Positions 1 to 9,625 of a DNA stretch of 41,907 nt are shown one piece after another (position 1 is the first letter of the stretch; every line of letters starts with the position of its first letter). Origin of the DNA: Acidobacteriota bacterium. GTDB taxonomy: Bacteria; Acidobacteriota; UBA6911; JACOSC01. Under the pieces are notes generated by a model. It was not told the origin of the DNA. It worked only from the letters and a program-made list of their open reading frames with translations, and searched no databases. The stretch spans positions 1-41,907 of the forward strand of contig JACOSC010000169.1 of NCBI GenBank assembly GCA_016179055.1, written 5' to 3'. A program made the translations under genes and the position numbers.

Positions 1-1783
1 CGCGCACCCAAAGCATGTGCCCGGGCAGCGCCTGCAGAAGCGCACCCGTTTCGGCATTCCAGAGATTAACTTTCCAATCCTCCGATCCGCTGGCAATCGT
101 CGACCCATCGGGCGACCAAGCCACCGACCACACGGTGTCGGTATGTCCGTTGAGCGTCTGCCCGAGCAATCCGCTTTCCAGGTCCCAAATTTTTACCGAG
201 TGATCACTTGAACCACTCGCCATCTTCAACTCGTCGGGCGACCACGAAATTGACGTTACACGCCCTTTCTCCACAAGGGTCCCGACAACGGCGCCTTTGG
301 CCACATCCCAAAACTTAATCGTACCATCCATAGATCCGCTGGCTAGTATCGACCCGTCCTGCGACCAGACCAGAGAGCTTACATAAAGCGCGTGGCCGTT
401 CAAGGTTTGAATCAGCACGCCGGTCTCGGCCTCCCAGATCCTGATCCCGAGAAACCCGCCCGCGGCGATTTGTGAGCCGTCGGGGGACCAGGCGAGAGCC
501 TCCGCCTCATTGTCCGGCATTGTTCTTAACAGCGTTCCGGCTTCTGCATCCCAAATCGTAATGGGCTCCGCCTCTGCGGCACTAACGATCTTTGAGCCAT
601 CCGGAGACCAGGCCAGAGAGGTCACGGCCACCCCCCTCCTATCGACTCCCGCCAAGATATGAATACGGCGGCCCGTTTCCATGTCCCATACATGGACCTG
701 CTTCTGCGTGTCACCGCCGGCAATCCTGGAACCATTCGGGGACCACGCCAGGGACATGATCACATCTGTGTGCCCAAACAAGGCTTTGACGAGCTCGCCC
801 GTTTCGGGCTTCCAGATCTCGAGGTCTACAAAGGAAGCGCTGGCGATCTGTGCGCCCTCGGGGGACCAACTGACGTAAAAATTAGCCGCGGTTTTCCCCG
901 CCTCCCGAGTCCGTATCAGACGACCGGTGGCCGCCTCCCAGATAATGGCGCGTCCATCCCAACCCCCGCTGACGATCCTGGTGGAATCGGGAGACCAGGC
1001 CAGGGACCAGATGGCCGCGAGATGGACCCGCGAGGTCCAAAGCAGGTCGCCGTTTTCAGCATCCCACCCCCGGACCGTCCAATCTTCAGAACCGCTGGCG
1101 AGTTGCTTGCCATCCGGGGACCACACGACCACCCGCACCATGCTCACGTGACCGCGCAGGGTTCGCAAGTCTTCGCCCGTGGTTGCCTTCCAGATTTTTA
1201 TAACAATGTCCCCCGCACTGGCAATTTTGGAACTATCAGGCGACCAAGAAACTGAAGTTACCCAGTCGTTGTGTCCCACCAGTGTTCGGATCAATTCGCC
1301 GGTGGAAGCGTCCCAGATCTTAACCGTGCGATCATAAGAGCCGCTGGCGATCCTCTTACCGTCCGGCGACCACGCCACCGAATGCACCCAATCCTTGTGG
1401 CCCTGAAGGGTTCGAATCAGCGATCCCGTGTCGACCTGCCATATTTTTATCATATGATCCGTTGACCCACTGGCAATCATCAAGCCGTCCGGAGACCATG
1501 TTACGGCCACCACGGCTGCCCGGTGGCCTACCAGTACCCGCTCTACTTCTCCCTTCCGGAGATTCCAAATGACCACTCCACCTGCCCCGCTCGCCACGGC
1601 TAATTTGTTGCCTGTTCTATTATAATCGAGCCAATAGATTGGTCCGAGCCCTAGCATCTTCAACTCTTCCAAGTTACCTTTACTCTTGCAGGCACCAAAG
1701 GCAAGCAAATGTGTTATCGATCCCGATATTCCCAGCCAAATCCACGCGGCTATAACGGCGACTCTCATTAGGTCTTGCTTCAT
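1..1783 (-). CDS. WD40-repeat protein, partial (3' end beyond left edge), possible lipoprotein/secreted N-terminus
   Basis: Reverse complement from the ATG at 1783 reads MKQDLMRVAVIAAWIWLGISGSITHLLAFGACKSKGN..., then about 12 clear WD40 units such as 'VHSVAWSPDGKRIASGSYDRTVKIWDASTGELIRTLVGH'. Open to position 1. Confidence 0.93.
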   Translation of the reverse strand, partial: MKQDLMRVAVIAAWIWLGISGSITHLLAFGACKSKGNLEELKMLGLGPIYWLDYNRTGNKLAVASGAGGVVIWNLRKGEVERVLVGHRAAVVAVTWSPDGLMIASGSTDHMIKIWQVDTGSLIRTLQGHKDWVHSVAWSPDGKRIASGSYDRTVKIWDASTGELIRTLVGHNDWVTSVSWSPDSSKIASAGDIVIKIWKATTGEDLRTLRGHVSMVRVVVWSPDGKQLASGSEDWTVRGWDAENGDLLWTSRVHLAAIWSLAWSPDSTRIVSGGWDGRAIIWEAATGRLIRTREAGKTAANFYVSWSPEGAQIASASFVDLEIWKPETGELVKALFGHTDVIMSLAWSPNGSRIAGGDTQKQVHVWDMETGRRIHILAGVDRRGVAVTSLAWSPDGSKIVSAAEAEPITIWDAEAGTLLRTMPDNEAEALAWSPDGSQIAAGGFLGIRIWEAETGVLIQTLNGHALYVSSLVWSQDGSILASGSMDGTIKFWDVAKGAVVGTLVEKGRVTSISWSPDELKMASGSSDHSVKIWDLESGLLGQTLNGHTDTVWSVAWSPDGSTIASGSEDWKVNLWNAETGALLQALPGHMLWVR

Positions 1784-1906
1784 ATCAGATCTCCATTGAA
1801 TAGGATCAGGTCGAAGATTAAATCCTAGAACCATTGACCACAATTATTAATCCAACAGGCTGCTGGCATAGAGGGGCCGCTACAAATCTACCACAACAAT
1901 CTCTGG

Positions 1907-1936
1907 TTGACAATGAACCTTAAGCAAAGGTATTCT
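1907..1936 (+). promoter_or_regulatory. Candidate sigma70 promoter upstream of the plus-strand WD40 gene
   Basis: TTGACA (1907-1912), 18-nt spacer, TATTCT (1931-1936). Confidence 0.45.
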
Positions 1937-2038
1937 ATCAAAGTCTGTTACCTTAAAGTTTATGTGAGCAAGCTCAAACAAAGGGCTAAGAGGGAGCTAG
2001 ATCAAAACTTCAGCTTAAATGAGAAGGAGGATATCTGG

Positions 2039-3263
2039 ATGTCAAATCGTCGGTTAATTCTCTTCGCGGTTATAGGGCTCATTCTTACGAGCCAGGTCGG
2101 TGTGCCGTTGGCGGGTGTAGTGTGTAGCAATCCTGCCAACTGGCAATCGACACGGTTAGTACAACTGGAAGGCGCAACGGCTGGTGTCACCGCGGTGTCC
2201 TGGGCGCCATCGGATCCCATCACTCCTAACTAATGTACAGATCGCCACCGGTTCTGATGATGGTTTCGTCAGAATCTATAATATCACTGATCTCGAATTC
2301 TTAAATCCGAGTCAAGAGCTCCAGGTCGGGTCGGTGGGGTCATGTCGTATTAAAGCGGTTGCATGGTCTCCAGACCGGACGCGGATAGCCATCGGTACTT
2401 GGAATCCAAATAGTCCTGCGGTTACCTGTGAGCCCCAAGGTAGTAAGCTCGTGATATGGACCCCAGCGACAAATGCGACAGTTGTCGCCTACGAACCTGG
2501 CGGTGGTGTGAACGGCTTAGCCTGGTCACCAGATAGCCGGTTTCTTACCAGTACCGTCCAGCCCGGTCCTATTGCGGATGCCTACAAGATTCGGATATGG
2601 GATACGCAGAATATGGGACAACCGACCTACAGCGCGAATTCGTATTGCGAGGTAATGGTAGGGATAGCCTGGTCGTCGGATGGCGTACATATTGCGAGTG
2701 CTGGTACATCTTGCTTTCCAGGCTATATTACTTGCGGCGGACAAGTAGTTGGCACGAGTGGTCGGCAGGTAATACTGTGGAATGGTAACATCAACCCACC
2801 CACCTGCGGCTCTTTGCTTGGTCCGCGCCACAATGTCTCTTTAATATCTGTAGCGTTCTCACCAAAAGCCGACCTAGTGGCGGCCGGAAGTGCAGGAGGC
2901 CGTCCCCTGGATGATCCTTCGAAGATAGATATCTATAATGTCGCAACCGGCGCTTTGCTCGCCACATTGCCGGGGCACTCCGAGCGCAGTAATGTGCAGT
3001 CTTTGGATTGGTGTCCGGATGGGAGCTTACTTGCCAGCGCAGGCTTTAGCTCAGTTGAAGGATACGCGGACAGGCTCATTAAAATCTGGAACCCTGCAAG
3101 TCCAGACCCGGTACGCCAACTCACTGGCGACAACTGCTGTTATGGCGTGTACTCGGTGGCCTGGTCCCCTGACGGTAAGTTTCTCGCCAGTGGAAGTTCT
3201 GACGGGAAGGGTAAGATTTGGGGTGCCTATGAAAATTTAAACCCACTGAGGCGTCTCCGTTAA
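2039..3263 (+). pseudogene. WD40-repeat protein with signal peptide, apparently frameshifted near 2215-2235
   Basis: ATG at 2039 preceded by GAGAAGGAGG. MSNRRLILFAVIGLILTSQVGVPLAG... 'VTAVSWAPSDPITPN*' ends at 2233, while the next frame continues 'LLTNVQIATGSDDGFVRIYN...' through further WD40 repeats to 3263. Confidence 0.75.
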
Positions 3264-3412
3264 AAGAGGGCTGAGGAAAAACAGAAATCTTTGATCTGAG
3301 TTGTGTTTATGGATGTGCCCGTCGAGCCGCCGGTTTAGCGGTTGCGGGCGTGCACTGATCGGCACAACCATCGACGCAGAAGGATCCACCACGGCCGTCA
3401 AAACCATTACTA

Positions 3413-3700
3413 TCTGACAAGATGAGATTGTGCTGATACGGGCAAAATATTTTTTGTAGGTCGGGTTTCGTCCTTTATTCATGCGAGTATTTGACGGGTT
3501 TGAAGCCCCTCCAACATGGCCTCTCCCTTCTCACCACAGAGGCACAGAGTCCATCGAGGAATACGGCCGTCATTCAATCTTTCATTTGTTCTGTGATTTT
3601 GTTCAAATCCATTTCTTGGCTTCTCAGTGGGCACTGTGTCTCTGTGGCGCCTACTCACCTCGCCACCGCTCAGACCAGCACTCTTGTCACAGTCTCGATA
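3413..3700 (+). repeat. Dispersed intergenic repeat, copy A (contains ACCACAGAGGCACAGAG...CTCTGTGGCGCC inverted ends)
   Basis: Shares 'tctgacaagatga', 'aaaatatttttt', 'ctttattcatgcg(a/g)gtatttgacgg' with 5824-5922. Shares 'ctccaacatg(g/c)cctct(c/t)ccttc(t/a)caccacagag' and 'cctctgtggcgcctactcacctcgcc' with the reverse complement of 18620-18790. Confidence 0.75.
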
Positions 3701-3701
3701 G

Positions 3702-5330
3702 CTAACTAATCTTGAAATTTGATTCGGTCTCGACTTTCTTGCCGGTAATGTTGTCGGTGACTACGATCCGTAATCGATATTCCCCAGAACCCAGATCGGT
3801 TAATGGCAACGCCTTAACCACAACCACACGACTGGCCGAAAAGAATTCGATCGACTTTCCCTCCCGATCCTCAATCTTCTTAACTACTCGGCTCCCCTGG
3901 AGAATCGAATATTCAATCGCCATGACCGGCGCCGATTTGGATTGATCAATGCTCATGTTATACACTTGCATATAAACTGGTAGGTCACTGTTGGGGAGAA
4001 AATTGGCGGACACGTTGGGGATAACTTTCAAATCGCCGATGACAAACTGCTCTTTTTGCGATGAAATCAGGTTCCGTATAGATTTGATGCTGGAGGCCAG
4101 AATCACGGAGCTGGCGCCGAGATCGGTCTCCGCCAATTTGGGAACCAGTATCAACTGTTCATCGGTGGTCGTATTACCGCTGTTGACGTCTTTGATAACT
4201 AAATCCAAGCGGTAACGGCCGGGACGCAACGAAAGCATTTTCTGGTAAACCGATTTGGTTTGGCGACCTTGCTCAATGGTCCGCGCGTCATAGTCAGCCG
4301 TGATGGTATCTTCAAACTCCGCCTCGATTCGGCCGGTAAGGCCTTTTACGGCGCCGTATATATTGACAATGCCGCGATGCGTGGTTCCTTCGACTTTGAA
4401 CTGCAGGTCGCTGTTGCGCAGCTCGATGGTAAAGGGCACCAGCGTTTGTTGCGAATTGACTCGAATCATGTCGATGCGAGACAGGAAGGGCAACTGTTTG
4501 AAGCTGATCCTGGCGGTGACGGCGGCTTGCAGATCTTTGAACTTGATGGCGGGCGGGCGCTGCAAATTGACGTATTGCGCCAATCGTTCAAAAGGCATAT
4601 CTTTCTGACGCAAGCTATAGAGCTGTGTCTGCGGATCGGCCGTGGGGTTAAAGTACGGTCGTTGCGCTTTAGTAGTCATGCCCATCATCTCCGACTCTGT
4701 CAACCCGGCGTTCGGCACAAATAGGAGAGCATCCTTCTCATCCGGCGAGAGCGCGATACGGTACTCGCCGCTCATCGATTTGTCGACGAACTCTATTTCC
4801 ACATCGTCGCCCACGCCGTCAATGTGCCGGTACCGCCACACCTCGAAGGGAAACGTGGACGTGCTGCCGCCACCTTCGTAAAATTTGCGCTGGTAGCTGC
4901 CGCCGGAAGGGTGGGATTCAATCTCATCCGGCTTTCCGAACGTAATGTAAATGCGGCCGCGGTCGGTTTTCCATCCGGGGATGCCGGAAGCAAATCGCTC
5001 GTTGGCGTAGGTGATGCGCCGATAGTGCTCCTCTTTGAATTCGTTTTCCGATGTGCCTTGGGATGGCGCGCGACGCATCCAAAAATTCTCGATGAACCGT
5101 TCTTTCTCATCGTTGGTCGTGAGTTTCTTGAACACGTCTTTTTCATCAGGTGTGATAATATACGTGATCTCTTCGTTGAGCCACTTGTCAAAGTAGCGGT
5201 CCGATTCGGTCCGTTTTTCTTTCTTGACTTTTCCGGTCTTTCCGGCCGCGGCCATTTCAGGAAAGTTGTATCCCAACGTGGCGATGAGCGCGAAGATAAG
5301 TCCCCTAATAAGACAATTTCTAAGTGCCAT
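3702..5330 (-). CDS. GWxTD domain-containing protein with signal peptide
   Basis: Internal start MALRNCLIRGLIFALIATLGYNFPEMAAA at 5330, preceded by AGAAGGAGGG. Motif 'ERFASGIPGWKTDRGRIYITFGKPDEIESHPSGG' is the GWxTD signature. Confidence 0.88.
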   Translation of the reverse strand: MALRNCLIRGLIFALIATLGYNFPEMAAAGKTGKVKKEKRTESDRYFDKWLNEEITYIITPDEKDVFKKLTTNDEKERFIENFWMRRAPSQGTSENEFKEEHYRRITYANERFASGIPGWKTDRGRIYITFGKPDEIESHPSGGSYQRKFYEGGGSTSTFPFEVWRYRHIDGVGDDVEIEFVDKSMSGEYRIALSPDEKDALLFVPNAGLTESEMMGMTTKAQRPYFNPTADPQTQLYSLRQKDMPFERLAQYVNLQRPPAIKFKDLQAAVTARISFKQLPFLSRIDMIRVNSQQTLVPFTIELRNSDLQFKVEGTTHRGIVNIYGAVKGLTGRIEAEFEDTITADYDARTIEQGRQTKSVYQKMLSLRPGRYRLDLVIKDVNSGNTTTDEQLILVPKLAETDLGASSVILASSIKSIRNLISSQKEQFVIGDLKVIPNVSANFLPNSDLPVYMQVYNMSIDQSKSAPVMAIEYSILQGSRVVKKIEDREGKSIEFFSASRVVVVKALPLTDLGSGEYRLRIVVTDNITGKKVETESNFKIS

Positions 5331-5341
5331 GAGCAGCCGCC

Positions 5342-5395
5342 CTCCTTCTCTGAAATACCTGGGAGCGCCGGCATCCCTGCCGGCGAGTCTCGTCG
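5342..5395. repeat. Leader-associated hairpin repeat, copy 1
   Basis: CTCCTTCTCTGAAATACCTGGGAGCGCCGGCATCCCTGCCGGCGAGTCTCGTCG, close match to 14861-14916. Confidence 0.7.
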
Positions 5396-5823
5396 TACAC
5401 TGTGAATAGTTCAGTGCGCTCTGTGGTTTCATAAAAAGCCTGAATAGTTACAAATATTAATACATTGGCCGGTTGCCGTCAATGCACGCGCCGGCCGATC
5501 TCGGCGGGGACGCGAGTAGGCCGCGATCCCTACAATCAGACGCGAATCGATTTACTTTGATTCATGCGATCCGCTTTATATTGGGTAAACCAAAAAATTT
5601 GTTATAATGAAGGACCCTGGGAGGGAACTCGACGCTCTGGAACGCCACAGGGGAGGCCGCACCGGGGAGGCCAACGCCGATGCTCACCCGCAGAGCCTGC
5701 TGATTCATCATGAAGTTATGGTTCTCATTACTAAACTAACGGCGGTCTCGATGGCTGACCCGGGCAGCGGATTTACTTTGCCGAGTTTGATAGGCAACGG
5801 TGGAAGCGCCCGGTGACATATTC

Positions 5824-5922
5824 TCTGACAAGATGAAATGGTGCGGAAACGGGTAAAATATTTTTTGGAGTAGCCTTTCATGCTTTATTCATGCGGGTAT
5901 TTAGACGGTTTTCCGAGCCCTC
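5824..5922 (+). repeat. Dispersed intergenic repeat, copy B (partial)
   Basis: tctgacaagatgaaatggtgcggaaacgggtaaaatattttttgg...ctttattcatgcgggtatttagacgg, aligned to 3413-3510. Confidence 0.65.
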
Positions 5923-6008
5923 AACTTTTGAAATTTGCCGGTTGGGCTCCGGCGCGCCCGAGTTAGGGCTGGTCATTACCCAAGGATTGCCGCTAAACCT
6001 AAGCCTGG

Positions 6009-6289
6009 ATAAACCGGCCGCGTAGAGGCCGAATGACTTTAGCCGTGCCTTTCAAGGCAAAGTAGATCCGGCGGCGGAAATTGCTTCCGTCCCGACGCTG
6101 TCGGGACGATTGAACCGTACCGCATCGTCGAGCGTTATTTATGGGACTGAATTTTCTAGGGGGCCGGTAGAACGCCAGGATCGGCGGAATCAATCGTCGC
6201 TGACGTGACGGGGCTTGTGGCGGGGCCATGGGAGCCGTGCCCTAAAGGACACGGCTAAAGTCATTAGGCCGCTACGCGGCCGGTTCATA
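6009..6289. repeat. Short non-coding element bounded by ~40-bp inverted repeats (MITE/REP-like)
   Basis: 6009-6048 GATAAACCGGCCGCGTAGAGGCCGAATGACTTTAGCCGTG vs reverse complement of 6250-6289 TATGAACCGGCCGCGTAGCGGCCTAATGACTTTAGCCGTG. Internal hairpin CGTCCCGACgctGTCGGGACG. Confidence 0.7.
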
Positions 6290-6448
6290 GTTTAACCTGG
6301 TTGGTTCCGGCTCGTCCGGGTTAGGATTTAAGTTATGGGAAAATGAAACCGCCGTCCACCCACCACTAATATGCAATGGTTTCCCCGGCCGGCGCCGATC
6401 GTTCAAAGGGCGCGCTGAGGAATTTGGATCACTCAAGGAGGTTCCTTA

Positions 6449-7984
6449 ATGGTTAATCAACTGTTTGCAAGGAAGCCACTCAAAGTCTTGCTGGAAGAAA
6501 TGGCCGGCGAGCACCGGCTGCGCCGCGTGTTGGGCCCGGTTACTCTGACTAGCCTCGGCGTGGGGGCGATCATTGGGGCGGGCATCTTCGTTTCCACCGG
6601 TACGATCGCACGACAGACTTCCGGACCGGCACTCATGCTCTCTTATGTGGTCTCCGGCCTGGCGTGCATCTTTGCCGCGCTCTGCTATGCCGAGTTCGCT
6701 TCTATGGTGCCGGTAGCCGGCTCCGCCTATACCTATGCGTACGCCACGTTGGGTGAGCTCTTTGCCTGGATTATCGGTTGGGATCTCATCTTGGAATATG
6801 CTATTGGTTCAGCCACGGTCGCCAATGGCTGGTCCGGCTACTTTCAGTCGGTCCTCAAAGTCTTTAATATACATCTGCCGACGGCGCTGAGCGGTCCATT
6901 CTTCAAGTATGCTCCCCATTCGGCCTTCGGTCTGGAGCCTACGGGAACCAGTCTCATTAACTTACCCGCGGTCATGATCATTGCGCTGGTCACGGTCGTT
7001 TTAGTGATTGGCATCAAGGAAAGCGCTCGCTTCAATGCGACGATGGTGGGTGTCAAAGTCGTCTGCGTTCTCTTTGTCATTTTTGCCGGGGCGCTGTATA
7101 TCAAAGCGACCAACTGGACACCCTTCGCCCCTTACGGCTATGGCGGCCTCAGCTTCTTCGGAAACACCGTGTATGGACAGACCGACGTGGGTGGAAGGCC
7201 GCTGGGAATGCTGGCCGGCGCCGCCTTGGCCTTTTTTGCCTATATAGGTTTTGATTCTGTCTCTACGCACTCGGAAGAAGCTCGTAATCCGCAGCGCGAC
7301 GTTCCGATTGGAATTATCTGCTCCCTGGTGATTTGTACGGTGCTTTATATTGCCGTCGTGGCCGTGCTTACCGGCATGGTTAATTATTCCAAGCTGGACA
7401 TCGATGCACCGGTCGCCGATGCCTTCAAGCAAGTAGGGCTCGTATGGGCGCAGTTCCTGATTGCCGTCGGGGGCGTCACTGGGATCACGTCCGTGTTGCT
7501 GGTAATGCTACTGAGCCAACCGCGGGTTTTGCTGGCCATGTCGCGAGATGGACTTTTGCCTCCGTCCTTTTTCGGCGCAGTGCATGAGCGCTTCCGCACG
7601 CCTTGGAAATCAACGATCCTCACCGGCATCTCGGTAAGCGTGTTGGCGGCCTTTATGCCGATTGATGAACTTCTGCAACTGACCAGCATTGGAACGCTGC
7701 TCGCCTTCGTCATCGTGTGTACGGCCGTGCTGATTATGCGCAAGACCCATCCGCAGGCGGAGCGGCCCTTTCGCGCACCTTTCGTTCCAGCCGTGCCCAT
7801 CCTCGGTATCTTTACTTGCTTGATGTTGATGTTCTCCTTGCCCGCACATAATTGGCTGCGCTTGATGGTTTGGCTGGCTATTGGATTAGTTATATACTTT
7901 AGTTATGGTAAGAAGCATAGCTTTTTGGGAAAGGCCGGCCATGATGTAGCCTCAATGTCAGGCGCTCCTCCGTTAAAGAAATAG
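6449..7984 (+). CDS. APC-superfamily amino acid permease (cationic amino acid transporter-like)
   Basis: RBS AAGGAGG upstream. 'LTSLGVGAIIGAGIFVSTG', 'LCYAEFASMVPVAGSAYTYAYATLGELFAWIIGWDLILEYAI', 'AFFAYIGFDSVSTHSEEARNPQRDVPIGI'. Multi-TM. Confidence 0.93.
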   Translation: MVNQLFARKPLKVLLEEMAGEHRLRRVLGPVTLTSLGVGAIIGAGIFVSTGTIARQTSGPALMLSYVVSGLACIFAALCYAEFASMVPVAGSAYTYAYATLGELFAWIIGWDLILEYAIGSATVANGWSGYFQSVLKVFNIHLPTALSGPFFKYAPHSAFGLEPTGTSLINLPAVMIIALVTVVLVIGIKESARFNATMVGVKVVCVLFVIFAGALYIKATNWTPFAPYGYGGLSFFGNTVYGQTDVGGRPLGMLAGAALAFFAYIGFDSVSTHSEEARNPQRDVPIGIICSLVICTVLYIAVVAVLTGMVNYSKLDIDAPVADAFKQVGLVWAQFLIAVGGVTGITSVLLVMLLSQPRVLLAMSRDGLLPPSFFGAVHERFRTPWKSTILTGISVSVLAAFMPIDELLQLTSIGTLLAFVIVCTAVLIMRKTHPQAERPFRAPFVPAVPILGIFTCLMLMFSLPAHNWLRLMVWLAIGLVIYFSYGKKHSFLGKAGHDVASMSGAPPLKK

Positions 7985-8056
7985 GTAGCCGGTCGCGAGA
8001 ACGCTCAGGCCAAGAGGGCAGACGCTCGACACTTCCCTTTAGCCAGGTGCATTATA

Positions 8057-9625
8057 ATGGCATCGGAGCTTTGGTTAATGAAATCATTCACGCCCCTCCC
8101 TGCGGAAGCGAGTCCGTTGGCGCCAGGCCGTCCGCGCCGACTTGGTTTAACTGATTTACTTATGCTGAGTTTGGGGGGCCTCTTGGGCGCGAGTCTTTTT
8201 GCCGACCTCGTCGTGTGCGGGGGGGACGCCGTGCTGGAGGGCGGCTCCTTTTTGTTTATCGGGCGTACGGCCTCTCGCCATGCCGGTCTCACGGTCGTCT
8301 TTTCCATAGGGCTGGCCGGCCTTGGCATGAGTCTGGTGGCGTTATGTTATTCAGAAATGACCGCGATGTTCACGCGTGCGGTATCTCCGTACAAGGCCGC
8401 CGGCGTGGCCTGGGGAAGATTTTTCGCTTGGCTGCTCGGCTGGATCCTTATTCTTGAATACATGTCGGGGGCCATGGCCCTAGCCATTGGTTGGTCGGCT
8501 ATGTTCCAAGCCTTATTCCGTAACCTATGCATGACTATTCCGCCCCAGTGGGCGACGTCGCCTTTTTCCATGGCGAGGCTCAGCGACGGCCGCCTCGTGG
8601 CCGGTTTCCTCAATTTTCCGGCCATGCTTATTGTCCTGCCCCTGTCGGCTATGCTGTTGGTCGGGATAAAAGGGGCCTCGAATTTGAATGTGGCGTTGGT
8701 GGGCACGAAGATTAGCTCCTTGTTGATTTTCCTCGTGGCGGGACTGGCCTATATCAAACCAGCGAACTGGACCCCTTGGGTTCCCAAGAACATGGGCTCG
8801 CTGGGAGCGCTCGGCTGGAGTGGCGCAACGGGCGGGGCGGGCGTCGTCGGATTTGCCTTATTGGGCTTCGACTCGGTCGCCACACTTTCGTCGGAGGCCA
8901 AGAATCCGGCACGCGATCTGCCGCGCGCCATACTGGGAAGCTTATTAATGGTCATGGTTTTACTGGTCGCGGTGGCGCTCGTGTTTACCGGCCTACTTCC
9001 GCTCCATAAATTAAATAGCTCCGACCCTATGCACACGCTACTAGATGAAGGAACCAAATTGATTTGGCTCGAACCGTACTTGCAGCTCGGCGCCTTGGCT
9101 GGGTTAGGATCATTCATTACGGTTCTTTTGATTAGTCAATCTCGCCTTTGCCTTTCCTTGGCGAGCGATGGTTTGCTGTGGCTCTCCTTGGGCAAACTCG
9201 ATAAACGATTCCAAGCGCCGCACGTTGCTATTCTGGCCGGCGGTTTCCTCATAGCGCTGGGCGCCGGCATAATTCCAATTCATGTTGTAGGTCGGCTGGC
9301 TTGCGCGGCGGTTCTATGCGCGCTGGCGGCGGCCTGCGCGACGGTTCTTCACTTGCGGTATTCCAGGCCGGATATCCATCGCCCGTTTCGAACGCCATGG
9401 GTCCCACTGGTACCCATACTGGCCGTAATAGTGTGCATCTCCATGGCAACGCTTATCCCGGTCGCCACTTGGCGACAACTGATCGCGTGGGTAATCTTGG
9501 GCATGGCCGTGTATCGGCTTTACGGACATCAGGGACATCGGCGTGTGGTTTCTCCGGAGGCCATTCCGCGCCGTAGGGCTAACGTTGACGAGGCGGCCGA
9601 CAACAATCGGCGAGGTGATATATGA
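8057..9625 (+). CDS. Divergent APC-superfamily permease paralogue
   Basis: Colinear with the preceding permease: 'LCYSEMTAMFTRAVSPYKAAGVAWGRFFAWLLGWILILEYMSG', 'GFALLGFDSVATLSSEAKNPARDLPRAI'. TM1 glycine motif changed to 'SLGGLLGASLFADLV'. Confidence 0.9.
   Translation: MASELWLMKSFTPLPAEASPLAPGRPRRLGLTDLLMLSLGGLLGASLFADLVVCGGDAVLEGGSFLFIGRTASRHAGLTVVFSIGLAGLGMSLVALCYSEMTAMFTRAVSPYKAAGVAWGRFFAWLLGWILILEYMSGAMALAIGWSAMFQALFRNLCMTIPPQWATSPFSMARLSDGRLVAGFLNFPAMLIVLPLSAMLLVGIKGASNLNVALVGTKISSLLIFLVAGLAYIKPANWTPWVPKNMGSLGALGWSGATGGAGVVGFALLGFDSVATLSSEAKNPARDLPRAILGSLLMVMVLLVAVALVFTGLLPLHKLNSSDPMHTLLDEGTKLIWLEPYLQLGALAGLGSFITVLLISQSRLCLSLASDGLLWLSLGKLDKRFQAPHVAILAGGFLIALGAGIIPIHVVGRLACAAVLCALAAACATVLHLRYSRPDIHRPFRTPWVPLVPILAVIVCISMATLIPVATWRQLIAWVILGMAVYRLYGHQGHRRVVSPEAIPRRRANVDEAADNNRRGDI

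Noticed and set aside
659-1255. 198-aa plus-strand ORF
   Set aside because: Antisense to the WD40 gene. Its regular Pro/Gly pattern is the shadow of WD40 repeats.
2215-2235. Selenocysteine read-through at the WD40 gene break (given selC in the window)
   Set aside because: The in-frame stop is TAA, not TGA, and the continuation is in a different frame.
3481-3709. Small ORFs of 72-74 aa
   Set aside because: Lie entirely inside a dispersed non-coding repeat; the similar peptide at 18619-18804 reflects repeat identity, not protein conservation.
4793-5405. 193-aa ORFs on both strands within the GWxTD gene
   Set aside because: Alternative frames of a well-supported CDS; no independent protein character.
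5999-6229. 76-aa minus-strand ORF
   Set aside because: Falls inside the inverted-repeat element, has no RBS and has repeat-derived sequence.
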